From assembly GCF_039537985.1 (NCBI RefSeq), contig NZ_BAABBN010000012.1:248001-312000 (forward strand): DNA of 64,000 nt. Reading direction: 5' to 3'. The translations under genes were made by a program, and so were the position numbers. Under the pieces are notes generated by a model that was given only the letters and a program-made list of their open reading frames with translations, had not been told where the DNA came from and searched no databases. Of this stretch, positions 1 to 8,842 are shown piece after piece; position 1 is the stretch's first letter, and every line of letters begins with the position of its first letter. Source of the DNA: Litoribacillus peritrichatus (GTDB lineage: Bacteria; Pseudomonadota; Gammaproteobacteria; Pseudomonadales; Litoribrevibacteraceae).

Positions 1-524
1 TCATCTTCGCGGGCAATCAGTGACTTTCCATCCAACTCTTTAATCTGATCAAAGTAATTGGGATGTTTTTGCCATAAGAATGGCATACCTGCGTTATGAA
101 GAATGCCCACGCATTGCGCTTCATCCACCAAGGGGATATTTAATTGACGCGCCAGTTCAGTGGTAATGTCGGCCACTTGTTTACTGGTTTCCCAGAAATC
201 TTCAAAGTCCCATTGATGAAAATCCCCGTGCTTCGCCATGATGAACATCACTGCTTTAATCATAATCATCAAGCGTTCCCCTCCCAGTTCATCAATGGCT
301 TCCTGAATGGAGGTTTGTGATAATTCCGAGCTTTTCTGAAAGGAGTTGGCCTTTAAGACACTTAAACAAAGAGCCGGGTCTGCCATAAGCAACTCACTCA
401 TTGCCTCAGTGTCTGGATAAACAGAGCTTATGTTGGAGAGTAAACGGGGTTTAACTGGAAAGACGATCCCTTTTAGTTGATTAACCGCATCATCAAACAA
501 TTCAGACACAGGATCTAAAGCCAT
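1..524 (-). CDS. HDOD domain protein (partial, 3' end outside window)
   Basis: The N-terminal 174 codons of a minus-strand gene are visible; the rest lies before base 1. The start is ATG at 524, behind a modest AAAGG-containing leader. The visible protein has the HDOD pattern: an early helix pair with a DPALCLSVLK-like stretch, then IQEAIDELGGERL and a later ILHNAGMPFLW segment (H-N in place of the HD pair). HDOD proteins are regulatory relatives of HD phosphohydrolases, usually lacking full metal ligands, and act in signalling in Gammaproteobacteria. Whether a GGDEF, EAL or other domain follows cannot be seen. It is divergent from the EF-G gene across a 497-base spacer. Confidence 0.75.
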   Translation of the reverse strand, partial: MALDPVSELFDDAVNQLKGIVFPVKPRLLSNISSVYPDTEAMSELLMADPALCLSVLKANSFQKSSELSQTSIQEAIDELGGERLMIMIKAVMFIMAKHGDFHQWDFEDFWETSKQVADITTELARQLNIPLVDEAQCVGILHNAGMPFLWQKHPNYFDQIKELDGKSLIARED

Positions 525-1021
525 TAAGCAGCACCTTTCTTACTAAAGGGTTTCCAGCTCCCAGACCGGAGCCGACTCAAGCGATACTCAGCCACTGAAA
601 TCAGGGCAGCGTTTAATAACAATAGTAGTCAATATCACCAAATTAGATACTATCTGCCATCGCATAAAAATCCCTTGTTTAAAACTCCCCCCTTGGGTCA
701 CCTAAAAAAGGGGGATGATCACAAGAATGCAACCAACAGAATATAATTTGTGCATTGTCAGCGTTCAAAGAATCAGAACCATATTTCTTTATAAATCATA
801 GCCGGAAGCTGATTTCTGTTTACTTTACCTGATTTCAAATTCACACTCTGCCACCTAAAAGAACACCGCCTCCATTCCGAAGTGGTGTTAAAGAAGTCAC
901 ATCCAACGGGCGTATGAATTTTATTTAGATAATTTCGATAAAAAATCTATAAAAATTTTGTTAAAACCCTGTATACTTGCTCGAAATTTTTTCGACGCTA
1001 ATTTTTTGATAGAGTAAAACA
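525..1021. other. 497-base intergenic region, divergent promoters
   Basis: No credible coding frame is present. The stretch is AT-rich, particularly at 900-1020. It separates the divergent HDOD and EF-G 2 genes, so it must hold both promoters. A TATACT hexamer at 972-977 is a plausible -10 for the EF-G gene, but I see no convincing -35 at the right distance. A C-run (687-694) and G-run (708-714) form an imperfect inverted repeat without a U-tract; its role is unknown. Confidence 0.5.
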
Positions 1022-3112
1022 ATGGCAGATTTATCACATTACAGAAACATTGGTATCTTCGCGCACGTTGATGCGGGTAAGACAACTACAACTGAGCGTA
1101 TCCTGAAACTTACGGGTAAAATCCATAAGACAGGTGAAGTACACGACGGTGCAGCGACAACTGACTTCATGGAACAGGAAGCTGAGCGTGGTATTACCAT
1201 TCAGTCGGCAGCAACGACTTGTTTCTGGAAAGATCATCGCATGAACATCATCGATACTCCTGGACACGTTGACTTCACTGTTGAAGTTTACCGTTCATTG
1301 AAAGTATTGGATGGTGGTGTTGGTGTATTCTGTGGTTCTGGTGGTGTTGAGCCTCAATCAGAAACTAACTGGCGCTATGCTAACGAATCTGAAGTTGCTC
1401 GTATCATCTTCGTAAACAAGCTAGACCGTATCGGTGCTGACTTCCTGCGCGTAGTTGGTCAGGTTGAAGACGTTTTGGGTGCAAATCCACTTGTAATGAC
1501 GCTTCCAATCGGTCGTGAAGACGAATTCGTTGGTGTTGTAGACATCCTAAGTCGTCAAGCTTTCGTATGGGATGACTCTGGTCTTCCAGAAAACTACGAA
1601 ATCAAAGAAATTCCTGCAGACATGGTTGATCAGGTAGAAGAATACCGTGAGAAACTAATCGAAACTGCAGTAGAGCAAGACGACGACCTGATGATGTCCT
1701 ACATGGACGGCGAAGAGCCTTCTATAGAAGACATCAAGCGTTGTATCCGTAAAGGTACAATTGCTCTGGACTTCTTCCCTACTTACTGTGGTTCTGCGTT
1801 CAAGAACAAAGGTGTTCAGTTGGTACTTGACGCTGTTGTTGATTACCTACCAAGCCCAACAGAAGTTGATCCTCAGCCATTGACTGACTCAGAAACTGGT
1901 GAGCCTACTGGTGAAGTGGCAACTGTATCTGCAGACGAGCCACTACGTGCACTTGCGTTTAAGATCATGGACGACCGTTTCGGCGCCCTGACCTTCATCC
2001 GTATTTACTCTGGTGTTCTTGAAAAAGGCATGACAGTTCTTAACTCATTCACAGGTAAGACTGAGCGTATCGGCCGTATGGTTGAGATGCACGCTGATGA
2101 CCGTACTGAGATCGATCGCGCTCAAGCGGGTGACATCATGGCCGTTGTTGGTATGAAGAACGTTCAAACTGGTCACACTCTATGTGATCCTAAGCACGAA
2201 TGTACTCTTGAGCCTATGATTTTCCCTGAGCCAGTAATCTCTATTGCTGTTACTCCTAAGGACAAAGGTTCTACAGAGAAGATGGGCGTTGCTATCGGTA
2301 AAATGGTTGCAGAAGATCCATCGTTCATCGTTGAAACAGACGAAGAAACTGGCGAAACTATCCTTAAGGGTATGGGTGAACTTCACCTAGACATTAAAGT
2401 TGACATCCTTAAGCGTACTTACGGTGTTGAACTAGAAGTGGGTCAACCACAGGTTGCTTACCGTGAAACAATTACTACGCCTCTAGAAGACAGCTACACG
2501 CACAAGAAGCAGTCTGGTGGTTCTGGTCAGTTCGGTAAGATCGACTACCGCATCAAGCCTGGTGAGCCAGGTACAGGCTTTAAGTTCTCTTCAACAGTTG
2601 TTGGTGGTAACGTTCCTAAGGAATTCTGGCCAGCAGTTGAGAAAGGTTTTGAAATGATGATGGCTGAAGGTCCTTTGGCTGGATTCCAGGTTCTTGACCT
2701 TGAAATTGAATTGTTCGACGGTGGCTTCCACCCGGTTGACTCCTCTGCAATCGCGTTTGAAATTGCAGCGAAAGGTGCATTCCGTCAATCTATGCCTAAA
2801 GCCGGACCACAACTTCTTGAGCCTATCATGAAAGTTGACGTGTTCACGCCTGAAGACCACGTTGGTGACGTAATCGGTGACTTGAACCGTCGTCGCGGCA
2901 TGATCAAAGATCAGGAAGCTGGCGTAACAGGCGTTCGTATTAAAGCAGACGTTCCTCTATCAGAAATGTTTGGCTACATCGGACACCTACGTACTATGAC
3001 TTCAGGTCGTGGTCAGTTCTCGATGGAATTCTCACACTACATGGCATGTCCAAACAGTGTTGCTGAGAAAGTAATCGAAGAAGAGAAAGAAAAGAAAGCA
3101 GCTAAGAAGTAA
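1022..3112 (+). CDS. fusA2: Elongation factor G 2 (EF-G II type)
   Basis: A 696-residue translational GTPase that promotes ribosomal translocation and possibly ribosome recycling. Visible motifs are the P-loop AHVDAGKTT (residues 14-22), the switch II DTPGH motif around residue 80 and NKLD around 135, followed by the EF-Tu-like domain 2 and the C-terminal domains III-V typical of full-length EF-G. The N-terminus matches the second EF-G of Vibrio and Pseudomonas. The gene stands alone, not in a str operon with rpsL, rpsG and tuf, as expected for the second paralogue. Codon use is strongly biased to GGT, CGT, GTT and GCT, unlike the neighbouring genes, which points to high expression. A strong terminator follows. 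Confidence in family is very high; the paralogue role is inferred. Confidence 0.96.
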   Translation: MADLSHYRNIGIFAHVDAGKTTTTERILKLTGKIHKTGEVHDGAATTDFMEQEAERGITIQSAATTCFWKDHRMNIIDTPGHVDFTVEVYRSLKVLDGGVGVFCGSGGVEPQSETNWRYANESEVARIIFVNKLDRIGADFLRVVGQVEDVLGANPLVMTLPIGREDEFVGVVDILSRQAFVWDDSGLPENYEIKEIPADMVDQVEEYREKLIETAVEQDDDLMMSYMDGEEPSIEDIKRCIRKGTIALDFFPTYCGSAFKNKGVQLVLDAVVDYLPSPTEVDPQPLTDSETGEPTGEVATVSADEPLRALAFKIMDDRFGALTFIRIYSGVLEKGMTVLNSFTGKTERIGRMVEMHADDRTEIDRAQAGDIMAVVGMKNVQTGHTLCDPKHECTLEPMIFPEPVISIAVTPKDKGSTEKMGVAIGKMVAEDPSFIVETDEETGETILKGMGELHLDIKVDILKRTYGVELEVGQPQVAYRETITTPLEDSYTHKKQSGGSGQFGKIDYRIKPGEPGTGFKFSSTVVGGNVPKEFWPAVEKGFEMMMAEGPLAGFQVLDLEIELFDGGFHPVDSSAIAFEIAAKGAFRQSMPKAGPQLLEPIMKVDVFTPEDHVGDVIGDLNRRRGMIKDQEAGVTGVRIKADVPLSEMFGYIGHLRTMTSGRGQFSMEFSHYMACPNSVAEKVIEEEKEKKAAKK

Positions 3113-3140
3113 TTAACTTCTAGGTCGCTTCAAAAAGAAA

Positions 3141-3173
3141 AGCTCTGCTGGTGAAAACCAGTAGAGCTTTTTT
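3141..3173 (+). terminator. Rho-independent terminator of fusA2
   Basis: An 11-bp stem (AGCTCTGCTGG at 3141-3151 with CCAGTAGAGCT at 3158-3168, one G-U pair) with a 6-base loop is followed by a run of T. It lies 28 bases after the EF-G stop codon. Confidence 0.9.
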
Positions 3174-3211
3174 AATGCCTGGAACTTTTATGCCAGATGC
3201 TTACTTCACCA

Positions 3212-3421
3212 TCAACGAAATCGCTTTGCCTTGGCTGCGCCGTGTTCTTTTCTCCGCTTCATTGCATTAATTAGAATGATTTCTTTCTGTCCAGCGTCCG
3301 CCCCACCCCAGGCTTTGATTTCCTCCAACGTTCGAAAACAGCCAAGACAAACATCTTGCTCATTCAAACAACAATTGCGAACGCACGGGGAATTAACGGA
3401 GGACGAATCGACAAAAGACAT
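3212..3421 (-). CDS. DUF1289 family small cysteine protein
   Basis: A 69-residue protein with the DUF1289 signature: SPCVRNC, then C-x-G-C (CLGC) with the following RTLEEIKAW motif and a basic C-terminus. The four spaced cysteines suggest metal or Fe-S binding, but no biochemical function is established for the family. The start ATG at 3421 has an AGG-containing leader. It is convergent with the EF-G gene and is followed upstream by the GNAT gene on the same strand, with about 60 bases between them. Confidence 0.85.
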   Translation of the reverse strand: MSFVDSSSVNSPCVRNCCLNEQDVCLGCFRTLEEIKAWGGADAGQKEIILINAMKRRKEHGAAKAKRFR

Positions 3422-3483
3422 AGTTGCGCCTGAATAGCATGCACTCTGCCCTAATTTTAGTCTCGATCAAGACAAATTGCGTA

Positions 3484-4344
3484 TTAGCCCAACTCAAAAC
3501 TCGTGACACCAAATACGCCATCCAAATTGATGTCGGGTGTTGACTTGGTATACATCCGAGCTGTTTCGAAAACTTCAGTCATATTATATTTTTGGGCTAA
3601 AGCCATGCCATGATGATTAATAGCAGGGACATCCAAATAAATCGATTCAGACTCAGCAACGTTAGCCTTAAGCGCCAAGTATAAAGCTTCGGCAACTTCG
3701 GGTGTTGTAGAAAAAAGAGGTCCAATCTTATACCCTTCCCTGCACTTTCTAATCATCCCGTAGCCAGTAACTTCTTCACCCGCACGGTGAACAAACGCAC
3801 GACTCTCCGGTAAATTTAACCATGCTTTCAGAAAGCCTGTGCGAGCAACCGGAAAATAATTTCGATCGAACGCAAGCAGCGAATCAAACATTTCAGACGA
3901 GTATTCAGACACGGCAGGGTCATTACATTGCTTGCCAATAGATTGGTTTCGGTTTCCGCCACACCCTTGAAACCTGATATTAGCGTACGCATATTCGAAA
4001 CCGGACTTTTTATAATTATTCTGCTGTTCGACTACCCCATCTAAGCCAACATTACACCCATGCAAATAGTCCATCCCGGCCTGCCAGATTTTAATACCAT
4101 AGCCTTTGCCCCGATGTTCGGGCTTTACAATATAAAAACCCAAAAAACCAAAAGAATCGTCGTACCTCACAACGGAAACAGACCCAATAACTTCTCCGTT
4201 TAACACACCAACCAAAAAGCCTGTTGGGTCGGTATCAAAAAATGCATTGAGATCGTGCAAACCGGGGTTCCAGCCTTCTTGAGCCGCCCAATCAATCACT
4301 TTAGCAAGATCTTTACGTACCATTTTACGAATCTGAAAGTCCAT
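3484..4344 (-). CDS. GNAT N-acetyltransferase with Acetyltransf_18-like C-terminal domain
   Basis: A 286-residue protein. An N-terminal GNAT fold (residues 1-130) shows a motif A acetyl-CoA loop, EHRGKGYG, after a GFYIVKP strand. The C-terminal half resembles the second GNAT-like domain (Acetyltransf_18) found in two-domain acetyltransferases. I chose the ATG at 4344 because it gives the normal MDFQIRKMV start 25 bases after the kinase stop; a longer frame to 4398 would overlap the kinase. The substrate is unknown. Its position directly downstream of an LRR-kinase on the same strand implies co-transcription. Confidence 0.8.
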   Translation of the reverse strand: MDFQIRKMVRKDLAKVIDWAAQEGWNPGLHDLNAFFDTDPTGFLVGVLNGEVIGSVSVVRYDDSFGFLGFYIVKPEHRGKGYGIKIWQAGMDYLHGCNVGLDGVVEQQNNYKKSGFEYAYANIRFQGCGGNRNQSIGKQCNDPAVSEYSSEMFDSLLAFDRNYFPVARTGFLKAWLNLPESRAFVHRAGEEVTGYGMIRKCREGYKIGPLFSTTPEVAEALYLALKANVAESESIYLDVPAINHHGMALAQKYNMTEVFETARMYTKSTPDINLDGVFGVTSFELG

Positions 4345-4369
4345 AACTACGAGCCTGTTTGGATGTAAA

Positions 4370-5734
4370 CTATTGGGTGAGTGCTTCTTCGGGCACAACT
4401 ACTAAGGTATCAAGCATCTTATAAACCTCGGAAAACCTCGGTCGATCCCCCATTGATGGTTGCATGCAGTCATCCCTAAGCTCGCTTAATGCAGCCTTTA
4501 AAGCAACCGCCTGCTCTCCATGCGCGGAGTAAGACAACTTCAATAAATCATCAAGCAAACAGCCTAAAGCTCTTATCTCAATGCTTTCCATCGCTTCTTT
4601 TTGTAGTACAGACAGTACCGATAAGTCTGAAGCCGCGCCAAAGTCCCCAAATAACATGGACGCATTTGAATCAACCATAGTGTTATGAGCATATACATCG
4701 CCATGACTCACAGATTGAGAGTGCAGATGAGCCATCGCATCAGACATCTGTAACACAATTTCCACAATATCTTTCAGCTCAATTTGTGTACCGGCTTTAA
4801 AGGTATCTCTTGTGCATGACACCAGAGAAGGAGGCAAGCCTAAATTCCCGTATGTATCTGGAATCAATTCCATCACCAAACCTAACTGGCCTTCATCTGA
4901 AATTTGAGCAACCACTTTGATTAGATTGTTATGTTCACCCGCAGACAAACAGCACTTCAACTCGTCTTCAGGATAACCATCGCTGGTAACCTCGCCTTTA
5001 AATAACTTCACTGCCACAAAAGCACTCGTATCTTTCAGTGATTCTGGCTGATTAATCCACTCGGCACGATATATAACCCCTGAAGCCCCTTCGCCCAGTT
5101 GCTCCTTCAAAGCCAAGTCTTGTAACCCAACCTGAGTGACAGAGTCTGACATATGAGAATTATGCTCATTAGCGGCTTGCAGAGGATTACCCTGAAACGC
5201 AAGCCAAGACAACTTGGGAAGCTGAAACAACCAATCCGGTAAGGAGGTTAACTGATTTGCTGAAATACGAGCCAATTCAAGGTTTTTACAATTCGCCATA
5301 GAATCAGGCAAACGGGTTATTTGGTTGCCTGCCAAGGCGAGTTTCTGAAGTCTATGCAGCTTACCCATTGAGTCGGGCAAAACTTTAATTTGGTTATTGG
5401 TCAGAATTAACCATCGCGTTTGCTCTGGTAAAGACTGCTCTGAAACGGTTTTAATTTGATTCGACTTGAACCCGATCATTTCCAAGTTAGGGCACTGAGA
5501 CAACACCTCCGGCAAATGATCAAACTTATTATTTGCCATGAAGAGGATTTTGAGTTGTTTCAAACGACCAAAGTCGTCTGGCAAAGCACTTATATTGTTG
5601 TTCGATAAGTCCAGAACTTCCAAAGTCTCGGACAGTTCCAGGATTTCCAGAGGGAACTCCAATAAGCCCTCTGCCAACTGTAAACGAGTTATTCCAAACA
5701 ACGAGCCAGACTTCAATTGGTCTAAAGTATGCAA
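4370..5734 (-). CDS. Leucine-rich-repeat protein fused to Ser/Thr protein kinase
   Basis: A 454-residue, apparently cytoplasmic protein. Residues about 10-185 hold seven or so LRRs of the bacterial LxxLxLxxNxIxxLPxxxxxL type. Residues about 205-445 are an Hanks-type kinase: Gly loop GEGASG, catalytic Lys243 in AVKLF, HGD with Asp346 and Asn351, and DFG with Asp364. All catalytic residues are present, although HRD is HGD and the kinase is short at its C-terminus. The start appears to be TTG at 5734; no ATG in frame fits better. Eukaryote-like LRR kinases of this type occur sporadically in Pseudomonas and relatives without known substrates. It is followed by a GNAT gene and is divergent from the CodA-type deaminase. 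Confidence 0.85.
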   Translation of the reverse strand: MHTLDQLKSGSLFGITRLQLAEGLLEFPLEILELSETLEVLDLSNNNISALPDDFGRLKQLKILFMANNKFDHLPEVLSQCPNLEMIGFKSNQIKTVSEQSLPEQTRWLILTNNQIKVLPDSMGKLHRLQKLALAGNQITRLPDSMANCKNLELARISANQLTSLPDWLFQLPKLSWLAFQGNPLQAANEHNSHMSDSVTQVGLQDLALKEQLGEGASGVIYRAEWINQPESLKDTSAFVAVKLFKGEVTSDGYPEDELKCCLSAGEHNNLIKVVAQISDEGQLGLVMELIPDTYGNLGLPPSLVSCTRDTFKAGTQIELKDIVEIVLQMSDAMAHLHSQSVSHGDVYAHNTMVDSNASMLFGDFGAASDLSVLSVLQKEAMESIEIRALGCLLDDLLKLSYSAHGEQAVALKAALSELRDDCMQPSMGDRPRFSEVYKMLDTLVVVPEEALTQ

Positions 5735-5818
5735 AGTGTTCCATCCAAACTAAATTAAAAGAGCGCACATAATAAAAAACTGAGCGGTTGAATGGAATCA
5801 ATGATTAAAGGAAGCCAC

Positions 5819-7096
5819 ATGAAAGTCATTAATGCTCGACTGAGAGGAATGGACGGTCTTTACAGCTTGAACGTTCATCAAGGGAAGTTTTCAAGCATCG
5901 AAGCACAATCAGGCATAATCCCCGCAAGCCCGGAATCAAAAGCAACTCAACTCATTGATGCTCAGCAAAATCTGGTATGCCCTCCTTTTGTCGAACCTCA
6001 CATCCATTTAGATGCCGTTTTAACTGCGGGTGAACCAAACTGGAACATGAGCGGCACATTATTCGAAGGCATTGAAAGATGGTCTGAACGAAAACCTTTA
6101 CTAACCCCCGAAGACATTGAGCGAAGAGTACTAAAAGTACTGGAGCTACTCATCAGTCACGGCGTTCAATACATTCGAACCCATGTAGATGTTACCGACC
6201 CGAGCCTAACAGCCCTCAAAACCATCGCTCAAATAAAACGCAAAGTTGCGCATAAAATTCATCTTCAAATTGTGGCCTTTCCGCAAGAAGGCATTTTGTC
6301 ATTTCCCAATGGCAAGCAATTAATGAAACAAGCCATTGATGAAGGCGCTGATGTGATCGGAGGCATTCCTCACTTTGAGTTCACCCGGGAATATGGCGTC
6401 GAATCGATGCACTGGGTGGTGGACTTAGCAAAACAACATAATCTTTTAGTGGATGTCCACTGCGACGAAACAGACGATGGCTCCTCCCGGTTTTTGGAAG
6501 TTTTGGCCACCGCCGCCCTTGAAACCGAAATGAAAGACAAAGTAACCGCCAGCCACACCACCGCAATGCACTCGTACAACAATGCCTATTGTTCAAAACT
6601 GTTTCGTTTGCTCAAAATGTCAGGCATTAACTTTGTTTCCTGCCCGACAGAAAGCATTCATCTTCAGGGGCGCTTTGATACTTTTCCTAAACGCCGAGGA
6701 GTTACCAGAGTAAAAGAACTTACCGAAGCAGGAATGAATGTCTGCATGGCTGAAGACTCCATTCAAGACCCTTGGTACACCCTGGGTAACGGAAAGTTAT
6801 TAAGGGTTCTGGATGCAGGATTGCACATATGCCATATGATGGGTTACCAACAACTGTCAACGGCTTTAGACCTGATCACGGTCAATGGAGCAAAAACACT
6901 TCAAGTCATCACCGAGTATGGCATTGAGATCGGTAAACCAGCGAACTTCATCATTCTTGAAGGAAGCTCAGATCTAGACGTCATCCAAAAACAAGGGGAA
7001 GTGCTTTGGTCGGTTCGTGAAGGGGCGATTCTTATCGAACGAAAACCCGCTCAACTGATCCAAAGAACCACATTCAGTGATGTGTTCGAACCATAG
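5819..7096 (+). CDS. CodA-family pyrimidine deaminase, predicted 5-methylcytosine/cytosine deaminase
   Basis: A 425-residue amidohydrolase colinear with E. coli CodA. Visible ligands and motifs are HIHLD (metal His pair), the HVDV and AFPQEGILS segments, HFEFTREYGVES, VHCDE, SHTTAMHSYN and HLQGRFD. The metal Asp313 is present, but the next residue, Asp314 in E. coli, is Ser314 here (bases 6758-6760). Published work on CodA homologues showed that loss of Asp314 marks enzymes that deaminate 5-methylcytosine to thymine, so that is the likely activity, with cytosine possible too. ATG 5819 has an ideal AAAGGA leader (5807-5812); an upstream in-frame ATG at 5792 has none. No codB permease is adjacent. 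It is divergent from the LRR-kinase with about 85 bases between. Confidence 0.9.
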   Translation: MKVINARLRGMDGLYSLNVHQGKFSSIEAQSGIIPASPESKATQLIDAQQNLVCPPFVEPHIHLDAVLTAGEPNWNMSGTLFEGIERWSERKPLLTPEDIERRVLKVLELLISHGVQYIRTHVDVTDPSLTALKTIAQIKRKVAHKIHLQIVAFPQEGILSFPNGKQLMKQAIDEGADVIGGIPHFEFTREYGVESMHWVVDLAKQHNLLVDVHCDETDDGSSRFLEVLATAALETEMKDKVTASHTTAMHSYNNAYCSKLFRLLKMSGINFVSCPTESIHLQGRFDTFPKRRGVTRVKELTEAGMNVCMAEDSIQDPWYTLGNGKLLRVLDAGLHICHMMGYQQLSTALDLITVNGAKTLQVITEYGIEIGKPANFIILEGSSDLDVIQKQGEVLWSVREGAILIERKPAQLIQRTTFSDVFEP

Positions 7097-7349
7097 GCCG
7101 ATCTGTATAATTTCTCAATCTAAACGAGTTAAACACCTTTCTGTCACTTCAACCCCAACCGCTCAAGATCACAAAACAGGTCTTTAATAAACGAATATTG
7201 ATATAAAGCCACAGCAAAGCGATCAAATAGTAAACAGATGAAGTGACCTTGAATCGGCAGAAATTACTCGTATAATGCGCCCGACAAGCTGAGGAACCGA
7301 GCAAATTTTACTTGGCCCCCTTCTACCCACTACGAAGAGACCCACTTTA

Positions 7350-7664
7350 ATGCTGAAATCCTTTCGCATGATCAGTCTGATTGAAGGACTATCCCTCGTT
7401 GCACTGGTATGTATTGCCATGCCCGCAAAATACATGTTCAACAATCCGTCGCTGGTTCCCTATGTCGGCATGACCCATGGCGTACTTTGGCTAATATATC
7501 TGGTGATGTCTCTCAGCGCATCCCATAACGCAAAATGGTCTGTCGGTTATTGGCTGTTTACCCTGGTCTTATCTGTAGTACCCTTTGGTTTTATTGTGCT
7601 TGAGCTTCAACTTAAAAAATCAATCACTGCTCAAGAAGGCAGCGAGTCGCCAGAACTGACTTAA
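7350..7664 (+). CDS. DUF3817 family membrane protein
   Basis: A 104-residue inner-membrane protein with three hydrophobic segments (about residues 7-26, 36-54 and 66-86) and the DUF3817 pattern: FRMISLIEGLSL, then MPAKYM, and GxxHGxLWxxY. The family has no defined function. It is 250 bases beyond codA; the spacer contains no obvious gene. A likely convergent arrangement follows with the next minus-strand gene. Confidence 0.85.
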   Translation: MLKSFRMISLIEGLSLVALVCIAMPAKYMFNNPSLVPYVGMTHGVLWLIYLVMSLSASHNAKWSVGYWLFTLVLSVVPFGFIVLELQLKKSITAQEGSESPELT

Positions 7665-7749
7665 TGAACCTAAAAAGAGGCCCACTACATTGCTGTACTG
7701 GGCCAAATGTCTGTATCCCTTTCTTACATTCTTTCTCAAAAGCAACGAG

Positions 7750-8766
7750 CTAATCCGTCGAAGAGTCTGGATCAATATTAAACTGATTAAACACCAGCGA
7801 AGTCCGATTCTGGTCAACAAGAATCTGCTTGTCAGACACCTTAAAAACGCCATCGCTCAACCAACCACGAATCTTCACCTCTTCACCATTCGGCAAACGC
7901 ACTCGTAAAATAACCTCTCCGCCGGTAGCGACCGTTAACTCGTCACTTTTGTACTCTTCTTCAAACTGATAAAGTCTTGAATAGTCAGACAGTCGAAGTG
8001 CTTCGATTGCCTGAAACATCGCCCCCTGATAGGGTCTGAACTCAGGTTCGTCAAACTGCTTCCGCCAGCGCTCTGAATTAGTGAAATACGGTATGAGAGC
8101 GGCGAGAAACTCTGAACTTCTGCTTTGCCGTATTCCCTCAATGCGTTCTAAAGCCACCTGATAAGGTAATCTCAGATCACCACGAGCAAACACAAAGGCG
8201 TGGTCACCGCTGGCCTGCATGATTAAATCAGGTAGAGACAGCTCCGAGTCAATCAGGATGTATCCCTCGCGATACGCATCCATCACAGGCGTCGAGACAT
8301 CGCTATACGCCTCAAGCGGATACAACTCACCCATAGAGTCATAAGTCCTCTTGGTATGTTGCCAAATGTCCAGTTCTTCACCTTGAAAGTGAACGCTGAT
8401 GATCTGTGGAATCACCGGCTCATGGGGGAAAAACTTGCCCAAAATCATCCAGGTGGTCGCTTCTTTAAAAGAAAATTCACCTCTTTCGTTGGTCTGCGTT
8501 GTCTCTTCTATATCCTTGTTCACCCACGTAAAGTGGTATTTTCGAGTAACAACCGCATCAGCAACCGGCTCTCCCTGATATTTTACAACCCCCTTCACTT
8601 CAGAAAAAAGCGAAACGGTTAATCCTTTATTTGCATTATTCCCGGCAAACACATTCATCCCTAGAAGCAATGATAATGCTAACGTTAAAAATCGCTGTAA
8701 CCTGAATTCTCGAAACAATGGAGCCTCGAAGATCGACAAGTAATATTTTTCAGAGAGTAACTGCAT
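7750..8766 (-). CDS. Secreted/periplasmic protein with DUF6795-like carboxypeptidase-regulatory domain
   Basis: A 338-residue protein. Residues about 24-42 form a hydrophobic segment ending in FAG, consistent with a signal peptide preceded by an unusually long N-terminus, so the true start may be an internal non-ATG codon. Residues about 48-160 (LFSEVKGVVKYQGEPVADAVV, then TNERGEFSF) look like a beta-sandwich of the carboxypeptidase regulatory-like kind seen in DUF6795 proteins. The remainder is unrecognised and ends in a small beta-rich domain. Function is unknown; an envelope role is inferred. Confidence 0.6.
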   Translation of the reverse strand: MQLLSEKYYLSIFEAPLFREFRLQRFLTLALSLLLGMNVFAGNNANKGLTVSLFSEVKGVVKYQGEPVADAVVTRKYHFTWVNKDIEETTQTNERGEFSFKEATTWMILGKFFPHEPVIPQIISVHFQGEELDIWQHTKRTYDSMGELYPLEAYSDVSTPVMDAYREGYILIDSELSLPDLIMQASGDHAFVFARGDLRLPYQVALERIEGIRQSRSSEFLAALIPYFTNSERWRKQFDEPEFRPYQGAMFQAIEALRLSDYSRLYQFEEEYKSDELTVATGGEVILRVRLPNGEEVKIRGWLSDGVFKVSDKQILVDQNRTSLVFNQFNIDPDSSTD

Positions 8767-8842
8767 TTAGCAAGGATATCAAAAGCCAGCAATCCATTAA
8801 GTAGACACGGCCCACAAACCTTTAAAGAGATCATTAAATCCG

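Noticed and set aside
687..714. C-run and G-run inverted repeat before fusA2
   Set aside because: It has no U-tract, is short and imperfect, and lies in a promoter region, so it is not a credible terminator.
3231..3437. Plus-strand reading frame antisense to the DUF1289 gene
   Set aside because: The cysteine motif lies on the minus strand and the antisense frame matches nothing known.
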